A program made the translations under genes and the position numbers. DNA of 30,064 bases. It comes from Spirochaetaceae bacterium (GTDB lineage Bacteria > Spirochaetota > Spirochaetia > SZUA-6 > Fen-1364). Positions 16,060-22,492 of the stretch are shown here, piece by piece (the stretch's first letter is position 1; each line of letters begins with the position of its first letter). The stretch lies in assembly GCA_003141795.1 (NCBI GenBank), contig PLNO01000108.1:1-30064 (forward strand). Direction: 5' to 3'. The notes below the pieces were generated by a model that was given only the letters and a program-made list of their open reading frames with translations, searched no databases and had not been told where the DNA came from.

Positions 16060-16080
16060 CAGCCACCCCCGAGCAGAGAG

Positions 16081-16329
16081 CTACAGCCAGGGGAGGAGGA
16101 CCTTCCTGCGATACAGGGGATATTCCGTGGGAAACACCTTCCCGAGGATGACCTCCTCAGAGGGAGAGAAAAGCCTCGAGGATGCGTAGAGAACAGCGCC
16201 GATGCCGAAGCCGACCCACGAGTCGAACAACAGGCCGGCGCCCGGGATCACGAGGAGCGCCACCGACGTGTAGAGGGGGTGCATCACGACGGCGAAAGGC
16301 CCGGTCGTGATGAGCTTCTTCTGCGGCAC
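16081..16329 (-). CDS. C-terminal fragment of ICMT/PEMT-type methyltransferase, likely truncated
   Basis: The 82-aa product from GTG at 16329 contains the catalytic half of isoprenylcysteine/phospholipid methyltransferase-like membrane proteins: TTGPFAVVMHPLYTSVALLV, then SEEVILGKVFPTEYPLYRRK. Those proteins are normally 150-220 aa with two or three more membrane segments. Upstream, the same frame continues in family-like sequence (AWLWSVALILLRVPQKKL) but runs into the TAG stop of the P-II gene at 16395-16393 with no proper start. The N-terminal half is therefore missing, and this is probably a decaying remnant, perhaps from a deletion that joined it to the P-II gene. A functional small protein is possible but less likely. 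Confidence 0.6.
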   Translation of the reverse strand: MPQKKLITTGPFAVVMHPLYTSVALLVIPGAGLLFDSWVGFGIGAVLYASSRLFSPSEEVILGKVFPTEYPLYRRKVLLPWL

Positions 16330-16392
16330 GCGGAGGAGGATGAGAGCGACCGACCACAGCCACGCGGGCGCGGACCTGCAGGACCCGCGCTG

Positions 16393-16779
16393 CTATTTCT
16401 CCTCACGCCCGTTGTGCGAGTCGATATCGCCCGGGTAGGACAGGGCCTCGCGTCCGCGTTCGCCGGTCCTGATACGAAGCACGTCCTCGATCGGATGGAT
16501 GAAGATGATGCCGTCACCTTCCTTGCCGGTGCGCGCGGCCTGCATGATCGCCTCCACCGTCCGTTCGACGTTGTGCTCGCTGAGAACGATGTTGAGCTGG
16601 ATCTTCGGCAGCATGTCCTTGTGGAGGTAGGTATACCGCCACGAATGCTCCTGGCTGCCCAGGCGGCCATGGCCTCTGATCTCGAATACGTTCATGCCGA
16701 CGATACCGATCTTCGACAGGGCTTCACGCACCGCGTCCAGGGCCTCTTCCCTGATGATGGCCTCGATTTTGCGAAACAT
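16393..16779 (-). CDS. P-II family nitrogen-regulator-like protein, atypical T-loop
   Basis: This 128-aa P-II signalling protein has the ferredoxin-like core (MFRKIEAIIREEALDAVREALSK, EIRGHGR, LPKIQLNIVLSEHNVERTVEAI) and the nucleotide-binding B-loop ARTGKEGDGIIFIHPIEDVLRIRTGERG. Family members bind ATP, ADP and often 2-oxoglutarate and regulate nitrogen targets. The residue matching the 2-oxoglutarate-linked Gln39 of GlnB is Leu40 (GRLG). Aligning the T-loop (WRYTYLHKDMLPK) puts Leu, not Tyr, at the uridylylation site. A C-terminal extension (SYPGDIDSHNGREEK) is unusual. AGGAGG 4 nt upstream selects the start at 16779. No amtB, glnA or nif genes are adjacent. Confidence 0.88.
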   Translation of the reverse strand: MFRKIEAIIREEALDAVREALSKIGIVGMNVFEIRGHGRLGSQEHSWRYTYLHKDMLPKIQLNIVLSEHNVERTVEAIMQAARTGKEGDGIIFIHPIEDVLRIRTGERGREALSYPGDIDSHNGREEK

Positions 16780-16860
16780 GTGTCCTCCTACAAGGGCGGG
16801 AACGGATTGGTTGAGGTGACCATGCATCATGCGACGATCAAAATCAATCGGCCCTGAAAT

Positions 16861-16876
16861 GGATCACGTCTGATCC
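16861..16876. promoter_or_regulatory. Short inverted repeat between P-II gene and divergent small gene
   Basis: GGATCA (16861-16866) and TGATCC (16871-16876) form a perfect 6-bp inverted repeat with a 4-nt centre. It lies 82 nt before the P-II start and 52 nt before the divergent small gene. It could be an operator, but it is short enough to occur by chance. Confidence 0.25.
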
Positions 16877-16927
16877 CCCCGCCGCGATGACGTGCAAAAG
16901 GGGGCGAACCAGGGTATAGTCCTTTGT

Positions 16928-17194
16928 ATGCCCGTCACGCTCCAGAGCAACCAGTGGTGGCTGCACGAAGTGAATGGAGAACCTGCCGTGCTCTTCTATA
17001 TCGAGAAGGTGCAGGTGGACCCCGCCGGCGTGTCCTGGGTCACCTTCACGCGCTATATGGGGGGACGACCCCCGCAAACCTCACGGCTGCAGGAAAGCGA
17101 GCTGGGCATCATCAAGAACAGCAAATGGACGAGGCCGGTCCCCGACGCAGGACAGATTTCCAAGCTCCTCATGCTCTGGGGAAACTTCGGCTGA
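16928..17194 (+). CDS. Hypothetical 88-aa protein
   Basis: I do not recognise this protein. It is rich in aromatic residues (QWWLHEVNGEPAVLFYIEKVQ, VSWVTFTRYMGG) and seems to be a small beta-rich cytoplasmic domain ending in LMLWGNFG. It has no signal peptide or membrane segment. The ATG at 16928 is preceded by a TATAGT at 16915-16920, so the transcript could be leaderless. A GTG at 16892 in the same frame is the alternative start. It is convergent with the M50 protease gene and isolated from other plus-strand genes. Confidence 0.55.
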   Translation: MPVTLQSNQWWLHEVNGEPAVLFYIEKVQVDPAGVSWVTFTRYMGGRPPQTSRLQESELGIIKNSKWTRPVPDAGQISKLLMLWGNFG

Positions 17195-17210
17195 TGAGAG
17201 CGCCCCCCAT

Positions 17211-17906
17211 TTATCGATAGAGCACCCCGGGATAGAGAAGCTTGATCGCCAGGTCCTGGAACCGGGGGAAGAGCAGGTCCAGCAGCCACCACGCGGCAAT
17301 GATTCCGCCGTAGGAAAAGATCGGGTTTCGGAGGAACCGATTGATCTTTTCCCCGGTTTCTCCGCTGAAGAGCATGTAGACCCCGGCGCCGTCCAGCGGT
17401 GGGATCGGCATCAGGTTGAAGAAGAAGAGCAACAGGTTCAGGGAAAAAGCGACGCTGACGAGAAACGCCACCGCGTCCAACGCCCCCGGCCGAAGGGATT
17501 CGACGATGTGGCCGAAGTAGAGAGTCCGCGGCGAATCGAAAAAGCCCGCGCTCACCCCGATGCGGATGACGACCGCCGCGATGAGAACGAGGAGCAGGTT
17601 GGCGGCCGGCCCGGCGAACGACATGAGCGCCGCCTTCCGCGGATTCCGCGCGGCCCATTCAGGGTCATACGGGGTGCTCGCCCACCCTATCATCCAGCCT
17701 CCGATGATGTACGACACAATGGGGACGAGGACCGTTCCGACCGGCTCGCGCCTGATGTGCGGAAGGGGATTGAGGGTGACCTGGCCCCTCTTGCGCGCGG
17801 TGGGGTCTCCGAGCCGCCACGCCGTCAGCGCGTGCGCCGCTTCGTGCGCCACCAGGGAAAACAGAAAGATCAGATACCATCCTACGCCCGCGGCGATCTT
17901 GCTCAT
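17211..17906 (-). CDS. M50 site-2-protease-like membrane zinc metalloprotease
   Basis: This 231-aa intramembrane metalloprotease has the zinc motif HEAAH (21-25) in its first membrane segment and the third ligand Asp172 in NLMPIPPLDG (164-173). A central FAGPAANLLLVLIAAVVIRIG segment is typical of the short M50B proteins without PDZ domains. It belongs to the inner membrane, and family members cleave membrane-embedded regulators or signal peptides. GGGGAGG precedes the ATG closely. The gene stands alone on the minus strand between convergent and divergent neighbours, so its substrate cannot be inferred from context. Confidence 0.92.
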   Translation of the reverse strand: MSKIAAGVGWYLIFLFSLVAHEAAHALTAWRLGDPTARKRGQVTLNPLPHIRREPVGTVLVPIVSYIIGGWMIGWASTPYDPEWAARNPRKAALMSFAGPAANLLLVLIAAVVIRIGVSAGFFDSPRTLYFGHIVESLRPGALDAVAFLVSVAFSLNLLLFFFNLMPIPPLDGAGVYMLFSGETGEKINRFLRNPIFSYGGIIAAWWLLDLLFPRFQDLAIKLLYPGVLYR

Positions 17907-17985
17907 GGCCCTCCCCTGTGGATGCCGCCAGCATAGTGGAATCGACCCGGCCTTGCCATACGGAGGTGCCCGTGCATGAACTCCT

Positions 17986-18013
17986 TTGCTCTCATGTTCG
18001 GTGGAAGTATATT
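17986..18013 (+). promoter_or_regulatory. Candidate promoter of the duplicated secreted protein gene
   Basis: TATATT at 18008-18013 is a five-of-six match to the -10 box. A weak -35 (TTGCTC, 17986-17991) is 16 nt upstream. The implied start near 18020 leaves a short leader containing GGGAGGGG. This supports translation from the ATG at 18039 rather than 17976. Confidence 0.4.
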
Positions 18014-18038
18014 CTCCCTCACCGCGAAAGGGAGGGGT

Positions 18039-18695
18039 ATGAGAAAGACTTTATTGGCGTCACTGGCGATCATCGGGCTTGCGGCAGCACCCGTATTCGC
18101 CTTCAATTCGGATAATCTGAACACCATCACTTTTGAGAACTCCACCGGGTCCACTCTCACGATGATCGTGCTTTCCCCGGAAGACAGCGACTACTGGGGC
18201 CCTGAGATCCTCGGCGACGGCACCCCCTTGAAGGACGACGCGACGGCAAGCTACTCACTCGGATACGCGGATACGAGCTTCGATTTCGACGTCAAAGCGG
18301 TCGATGACAAGGGAAACGAGTACGATCTCAATCGCATCACAGTGGACGACGGCAGGCAGGCGACCATCCGTATCACGAAGAAAAACCTGTCCAATGCCAC
18401 GTACAATTACACGCTCTCCACCGTACGGGTCACCAACTCAACCGGCCGCGAGATCGACTACCTTTTCATTCCGCCTTCTGATTCGGACTCGTGGGGGGTG
18501 GATCTGTTGAAGGACCAGACCACGCTTGCGGGCGGGGACACGAAAGATATCCTCATCCTCGTCCGGAGGGAACCCGCGGAGTACACGCTCAAGGCCATCG
18601 ACGAGAGCAACGACGAGTATGACGTCACTATCACTGTCGATCCCGACGCGGCACGGACCGTCCCGGTCTCTGTCGGCGCCAAGGACATGAATTAG
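18039..18695 (+). CDS. Secreted two-repeat protein, unknown function
   Basis: This 218-aa exported protein has a clear signal peptide (MRKTLLASLAIIGLAAAPVFA, cleavage before FNSD). The mature part is two copies of a roughly 90-residue beta-rich unit. Both share the pattern NSTG, then SPEDSDYWG or PPSDSDSWG, then D-T-L with a glycine or aspartate turn, then FDVKAVDDKGNEYD or YTLKAIDESNDEYD, ending in an ITV/ITVD strand. There is no lipobox or membrane anchor, so it is periplasmic or released. I do not recognise a named family. A strong ribosome site (GGGAGGGG) and a promoter-like box precede it, and a strong hairpin follows, so it is probably monocistronic. Confidence 0.85.
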   Translation: MRKTLLASLAIIGLAAAPVFAFNSDNLNTITFENSTGSTLTMIVLSPEDSDYWGPEILGDGTPLKDDATASYSLGYADTSFDFDVKAVDDKGNEYDLNRITVDDGRQATIRITKKNLSNATYNYTLSTVRVTNSTGREIDYLFIPPSDSDSWGVDLLKDQTTLAGGDTKDILILVRREPAEYTLKAIDESNDEYDVTITVDPDAARTVPVSVGAKDMN

Positions 18696-18717
18696 GACGC
18701 GTAGCCTTGGCCATCCG

Positions 18718-18739
18718 GGGGCGGCCGAGTGGCCGCCCC
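18718..18739. terminator. Strong hairpin between convergent genes
   Basis: GGGGCGGCC (18718-18726) and GGCCGCCCC (18731-18739) form a perfect 9-bp G+C stem with a 4-nt loop. It sits 22 nt after the secreted-protein stop and 8 nt after the DUF4389 stop on the other strand, so it can serve both genes. The following T-run is minimal. Confidence 0.7.
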
Positions 18740-18747
18740 TTCAGCCC

Positions 18748-19383
18748 CTACTCCAGTGAGAAGGGCGGGTATACGTCCGTCACGAGCAGAAAGGCGTAGG
18801 CGCTTACCCGGAGTCCCCAGCGCATCACACCGACGACAAACGTGAACATCCCGCGCGGGTAGCGGCCCGTGAAGAGGATCGCAAACCAGGAGATGATCGT
18901 CACAACGAGCGCCGCAAGCCCGAGGCAGGCCAACACGACGAAGTGCGGGATCGCCAGAAACCACTTCACGAGCGGGAGGCCGACCTTGAGGTCCTTCGTG
19001 GGATCCGGATAGGGGAGCGCGACATGAACGCCCTGCTCCTCGTCCGTTGACGGATAGACGTCCGTGAGGAGAAGGAAGTAGGAGCCGACCCTCAGGCTGA
19101 ACCGTGTGAGATTCAGGTTCCAGTCGAACCACCAGCGCGGGTACTTCCAGCGGAAGAGCAGCATCAGCAGCGTGGGCGCGAAAAGGATCCCGCCCGCGGC
19201 ATAGACCACCGGCCAGACGTGATTCGGCGCCGTCCACAACGGACCGCTTATAAGCGCAAGGATGATGGCGATGGGGACGACCATCACCGGGCGAAAGAAG
19301 GAGCTCGCCCTGTTCAGCGGCCGGTCGGGAAAGTCGATGGAAAGCGAAACCTGGTGGCTCGATGAAGACAATGTGTCGGTCAT
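18748..19383 (-). CDS. DUF4389 family membrane protein
   Basis: This 211-aa integral membrane protein matches the DUF4389 pattern: two related halves, each with hydrophobic segments. The shared block ends WNLNLTRFSLRVGSYFLLLTDVYPS in the first half and VVGVMRWGLRVSAYAFLLVTDVYPPF in the second. The charged stretch between them (DEEQGVHVALPYPDPTKDL) should face one side of the membrane. No function is known for the family as far as I know. It starts 6 nt after a small membrane protein gene on the same strand, so the pair is an operon, and it ends at the shared hairpin. Confidence 0.85.
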   Translation of the reverse strand: MTDTLSSSSHQVSLSIDFPDRPLNRASSFFRPVMVVPIAIILALISGPLWTAPNHVWPVVYAAGGILFAPTLLMLLFRWKYPRWWFDWNLNLTRFSLRVGSYFLLLTDVYPSTDEEQGVHVALPYPDPTKDLKVGLPLVKWFLAIPHFVVLACLGLAALVVTIISWFAILFTGRYPRGMFTFVVGVMRWGLRVSAYAFLLVTDVYPPFSLE

Positions 19384-19389
19384 GGTGTC

Positions 19390-19824
19390 CTACCTTGCGG
19401 AGCTGGGCTCAGCGCGCACGCTGGCCGTAATGAATCGTACGAAATGGATGACGAGGGCAAGAACCGTCCCGCCGATCCCCACGATCAGAAGCACCTTCAC
19501 AAGCGTGTTCAGCCAGTTTCCCACGATCAGGGAGAAGTCCAGCGGGAACACGATGAAGAAGACGATGACGGAAAGCAGGCCCGCCGCGGCGAAGACGGTC
19601 TGTATCAGCTCGTAGAACCAGGCAGGCCGGTAGGAGGCAAGGAGCAGGTTGCCGGCGATCTGTACGGCCAGAGAGATGTTCGCCGCCCACAGGATGTCGC
19701 TCCACGTCGGCAGGATCACCCCGTGCGCAGACTGCCGCCAGAGCCTGACGGTGTTCATAAAGACGATCGCGACGACGTTGCCGAATGCCGATCCTATGAG
19801 CGCGCCGGTTTTCTTCTCTTTCAT
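19390..19824 (-). CDS. Small four-segment membrane protein, unknown
   Basis: This 144-aa protein starts at MKEKKTGALIGSAFGN, where GGAGAGGGGAA provides the ribosome site. Four hydrophobic stretches are visible: around 8-22, 45-65 (ILWAANISLAVQIAGNLLL), 72-95 (ELIQTVFAAAGLLSVIVFFIVF) and 108-130 (LVKVLLIVGIGGTVLALVIHFV). The family is not recognised. The frame is open upstream to 20262, but that part overlaps the ParB-like gene on the opposite strand and lacks membrane or domain character. It is co-transcribed with the DUF4389 gene. A TATACT at 19859-19854 may be its -10 box. Confidence 0.75.
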   Translation of the reverse strand: MKEKKTGALIGSAFGNVVAIVFMNTVRLWRQSAHGVILPTWSDILWAANISLAVQIAGNLLLASYRPAWFYELIQTVFAAAGLLSVIVFFIVFPLDFSLIVGNWLNTLVKVLLIVGIGGTVLALVIHFVRFITASVRAEPSSAR

Positions 19825-19950
19825 TTCCCCTCTCCTTGCACACTTGGTATCAGAGTATACAACACCGGCAAAGAGCCGGGCCGTCACCCCCGTGTCTTTA
19901 CAGCACGACTGCTTTGACGCTACAGTGGAGCGCCGGCGGCGGAGGCAGGG

Positions 19951-20322
19951 ATGGCAGAAAAGATACAGATCGCGTGGCTCAACGATCCTGAGGATCACAA
20001 CTACCCTGCTGCCGAATCGTACCTTTCCCTTCTCCTGAATCCTCTCGATGCGGCCGCGACTGTCTCCGCCTTGCGCGTTGCCGCACCCGCCCGGTTCAAA
20101 GCCAAGGACATCTTTCGCGCTTCCCGGCTCTCGCTTCTGGGCGTGAGCAACCTGCACGTCGACAAGGACCGCAAGAAGATCGAGGCGGGCAAGCCACTCT
20201 CCCCGCTTCTCCTCGTCCGGGACAGGGCTACCGGCAGGGTGATCATCGCCGACGGCTACCATCGACTGTGCGCGGTCTACACCTTCGATGAGGATGCCCT
20301 CATCCTCTGCCGGATCGTCTGA
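19951..20322 (+). CDS. ParB-N-like small protein
   Basis: This 123-aa cytoplasmic protein ends in LVRDRATGRVIIADGYHRLCAVYTFDEDALILCRIV. The DGYHR and D-E-D-A...C-R-I pattern resembles the core of ParB/sulfiredoxin N-terminal domains and of a small uncharacterised bacterial family of this size. The first half carries a KAKDIFRASRLSLLGVSN segment that could be a helix pair. There is no DNA-binding domain of true ParB partition proteins and no parA nearby. GGAGG before the ATG supports the start. Function unknown. Confidence 0.75.
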   Translation: MAEKIQIAWLNDPEDHNYPAAESYLSLLLNPLDAAATVSALRVAAPARFKAKDIFRASRLSLLGVSNLHVDKDRKKIEAGKPLSPLLLVRDRATGRVIIADGYHRLCAVYTFDEDALILCRIV

Positions 20323-20427
20323 TTCTTCCGCCTTTTCACGATCCGCTCAAAGCCACCAGTTCCGACCTTCGCAGCGCGCTGCCGGTGGTCGTGCGGTTCG
20401 CCGCGTCCGTGCTCCCCCGCCCGACGG

Positions 20428-20506
20428 AATTAACGGAATCATAATTTGTGTGCGCGGCAATTAAGCCAAAATTAACGCGATGTTCAATCTGTCCTCACAC
20501 TCTCCG
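20428..20506 (+). promoter_or_regulatory. A+T-rich repeat region, Pho-box-like, upstream of acyltransferase operon
   Basis: This stretch stands out as A+T-rich in a G+C-rich window. AATTAACG occurs at 20428-20435 and 20470-20477. AATTAAG (20459-20465) and AATTAAC (20470-20476) form a direct repeat with a 4-nt spacer, an 11-nt period like Pho boxes. A second 11-nt-period pair, CTGTCCT (20489-20495) and CTCTCCG (20500-20506), resembles the E. coli CTGTCAT repeat more loosely (6 of 7 and 4 of 7). PhoB/PhoP control is an inference. Confidence 0.35.
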
Positions 20507-20532
20507 GGGAGGATTGGTGCGGGAGGGAACCG

Positions 20533-21234
20533 ATGCTGCACGACGTCACGTGGGACTCGATCTCCGAGAAAGACTGGAACCCCGCATTGCGAAAGCGTCT
20601 GCGCGGGCAGCGGCTCAAGCTCGTGAGGGTGCGGCCCGGGACCCCGCGCTACGAGAGCGTGGTTCGCCTGCGTTACGAAGGGTTCATCGAGAGCGGCTTC
20701 GTCGACCCGACCGCCTCCGACGAGTCGGTCATGCGGCTCGCCCGGGACCCGGATTCCGTGATCATCGGGATGTTCCGCGGAGAGACCATCCTTGCCACGA
20801 TCACCCTGAACACGATCACCGATCGTTTCCCCGGCATGGCGATGGAGATGGAAAAAAAGCTGCGGCTGGCGCACCCCTACTTCCGCAGCCCCCACGTGCT
20901 TGAAATCACGAAGCTCGTCGTCTCTCAAGCGGTGCGCGGGAAACGATTCGTGCTGGCCCTCCTCTACGTATCCACCCTGGTGGCCCGGCTCCTGGACAAA
21001 AGGCATCTCTGGCAGGTCTCCCGCGACGTCCCTTCCGATATCAACTGGCGGGTGGGGCTGGGCTTCGACTACTCCGTCGGCGAGCCCTTCATCGACGGCA
21101 GCCTCAACGGCATGGCATCGCGGGTCGGGTACATGTACCTCCCCGAGGCCACGCGGAACCCGAGAGTCCCCCGTTTCATCCGAACGATGTACGCCGAGGC
21201 CCTTTGCCTGGGCGCCGTGGGGGCAGGAGCATGA
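20533..21234 (+). CDS. GNAT-fold N-acyltransferase (FeeM/N-acyl amino acid synthase-like)
   Basis: This 233-aa acyltransferase resembles N-acyl amino acid synthases of the FeeM/GNAT-like group, which take acyl groups from acyl-ACP. Recognisable parts are VVRLRYEGFIESGFVDP (about 42-60), an arginine-rich early strand (RLKLVRVRPGTPRYE), the central strand SVIIGMFRGETILATITL, and VLEITKLVVSQAVRGKRFVLALLY, the equivalent of the cofactor-binding strand-loop-helix. OlsB, which makes lyso-ornithine lipid, is a functional analogue. The start has GGGAGGG upstream. Its stop overlaps the PlsC-type start as ATGA, so the pair should act in sequence: amine acylation, then O-acylation. The amine acceptor is not evident. 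Confidence 0.78.
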   Translation: MLHDVTWDSISEKDWNPALRKRLRGQRLKLVRVRPGTPRYESVVRLRYEGFIESGFVDPTASDESVMRLARDPDSVIIGMFRGETILATITLNTITDRFPGMAMEMEKKLRLAHPYFRSPHVLEITKLVVSQAVRGKRFVLALLYVSTLVARLLDKRHLWQVSRDVPSDINWRVGLGFDYSVGEPFIDGSLNGMASRVGYMYLPEATRNPRVPRFIRTMYAEALCLGAVGAGA

Positions 21235-22457
21235 GAAGGCGTGTGATCCTGAAGCCGCATCCGCTCGTCGTTCCCCTGATCAGGACCTTCGTGCTCCGCT
21301 TCCTCAAGCGGCGCTATCGTCTTTCGGCCGTCGAAGAAAGCCGTGTGCAGGGCTTGAAGCCGCCGTTCATCGTGGTCTCCAACCACGTGAACTTCTGGGA
21401 CCCGTTCTGGATCAACACGTTCCTCGCGGCCCCGATACAGTTCGTCGCCTCCGACAATCTCTTCCGCACGACCCTCTTCGGCCTCGCCATGCGCCTTCTG
21501 GGCGCGATCCCGAAAACGAAGCTCATGAACGATTCCCAAACCATCGGCCATATCTTCCGCGTGCTCGGCGCTGGAGGGGTCGTGGGCATCTTCCCCGAAG
21601 GGTCGCGAAGCTATGACGGCCGCAGCGAGCCGGCCCAGTTCGCGGTCGCGCGGCTCATCCGAAAGATGAAGCTGCCCGTCGTATCGGCCCTCATCGAGGG
21701 CGGATACCTCGCCCGTCCGCGCTGGGCGCGCAGCGTCAGGCTGGGAAGCGTTCGCCTCCGCTATCGGCTGCTCTTTTCCGGGCAGGATCTCGCGGGGCGC
21801 AGCGACGAGGACGTGTACCGCACCCTCTCGGGAGCCCTCAGATTCGACGAGATGGCGGTGCAGCGGGAGAAGAAAGTCTCTTTTCCCACCCGGAGGCCCG
21901 CTGAGTATCTCGAACGGCTCCTGTTCATGTGCCCGCATTGCCGGTCCGTCGCCACGCTCGTATCGCGCGCGCGCCGTTTCTCGTGCACGCATTGCGGATA
22001 CGCGGTGCGCGTGAACGACATCGGCTTTCTCGTGCCCGACGGAGGGCCCCTCTACTTCGATGACCCCGCGGAGTGGAACTCGTGGCAGCTCGGAGCCTTT
22101 CGGGACTACCTCGAGTCGGGAAACGGCGCGCACCTCCACAAGCTGCAGCAGGACGATGCCGTCGTTCTCCGCGGCTACCGCGCCTATCGGCTGCGCAGGC
22201 TCGCACGGGGCCGCGTCAGGCTGTTCCAGGACGCCGTGGAGCTCCACGCGCGCGGGGGCCTCTCCCTGCGGTTCCCGTTGTCGTCCATCCGGGGCGCGAA
22301 CGTGCAAAACGGGGAGAAGCTCGAGCTCTACTGCGAGGGCCTTCTCTACCGGCTGGACTTCTCAGACCCGCGGGTCTCTTCGTACATGTGGCTGAAAGCG
22401 ATCGAAATTCTGCAGAGCGGCGACACTGCCGCGCAGAGGGACGCTGCATCCCTGTAG
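21231..22457 (+). CDS. PlsC-type acyltransferase with zinc ribbon and C-terminal extension
   Basis: This 408-aa protein has an N-terminal PlsC domain: the catalytic NHVNFWD (His52, Asp57) and the FPEGSR substrate motif (121-126). It therefore transfers an acyl chain to a hydroxyl of a lysolipid at the membrane face. After the domain comes a zinc ribbon with Cys234, Cys237, Cys252 and Cys255 (CPHC and CTHC). A roughly 150-residue C-terminal region of short strands (VVLRGYRAYRLRRLARGRVRLF...LRFPLSSIRG) follows, perhaps PH-like. Standard PlsC enzymes are about 240 aa, so the last 170 residues are extra. The ATG overlaps the upstream stop. By analogy with OlsA, it may esterify the N-acylated product of that gene. 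Confidence 0.88.
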   Translation: MRRRVILKPHPLVVPLIRTFVLRFLKRRYRLSAVEESRVQGLKPPFIVVSNHVNFWDPFWINTFLAAPIQFVASDNLFRTTLFGLAMRLLGAIPKTKLMNDSQTIGHIFRVLGAGGVVGIFPEGSRSYDGRSEPAQFAVARLIRKMKLPVVSALIEGGYLARPRWARSVRLGSVRLRYRLLFSGQDLAGRSDEDVYRTLSGALRFDEMAVQREKKVSFPTRRPAEYLERLLFMCPHCRSVATLVSRARRFSCTHCGYAVRVNDIGFLVPDGGPLYFDDPAEWNSWQLGAFRDYLESGNGAHLHKLQQDDAVVLRGYRAYRLRRLARGRVRLFQDAVELHARGGLSLRFPLSSIRGANVQNGEKLELYCEGLLYRLDFSDPRVSSYMWLKAIEILQSGDTAAQRDAASL

Positions 22458-22492
22458 CGGCCGCGGGGGAAAGCTTCAATGAGGACGGATAC

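Noticed and set aside
19825..20262. Upstream extension of the small membrane protein
   Set aside because: It is antisense to the ParB-N-like gene and lacks membrane character; a good ribosome site precedes MKEKK at 19824.
20354..20389. CCACC/GGTGG pairing and GCAGCGCGCTGC palindrome after the ParB-like gene as a terminator
   Set aside because: The long pairing is only 5-6 bp around a large loop and there is no T-run; the palindrome is likely a chance product of G+C-rich sequence.
22073..22492. N-terminal extension of phnM
   Set aside because: It overlaps the end of the PlsC-type gene and has no PhnM similarity; a ribosome site fits the ATG at 22493.
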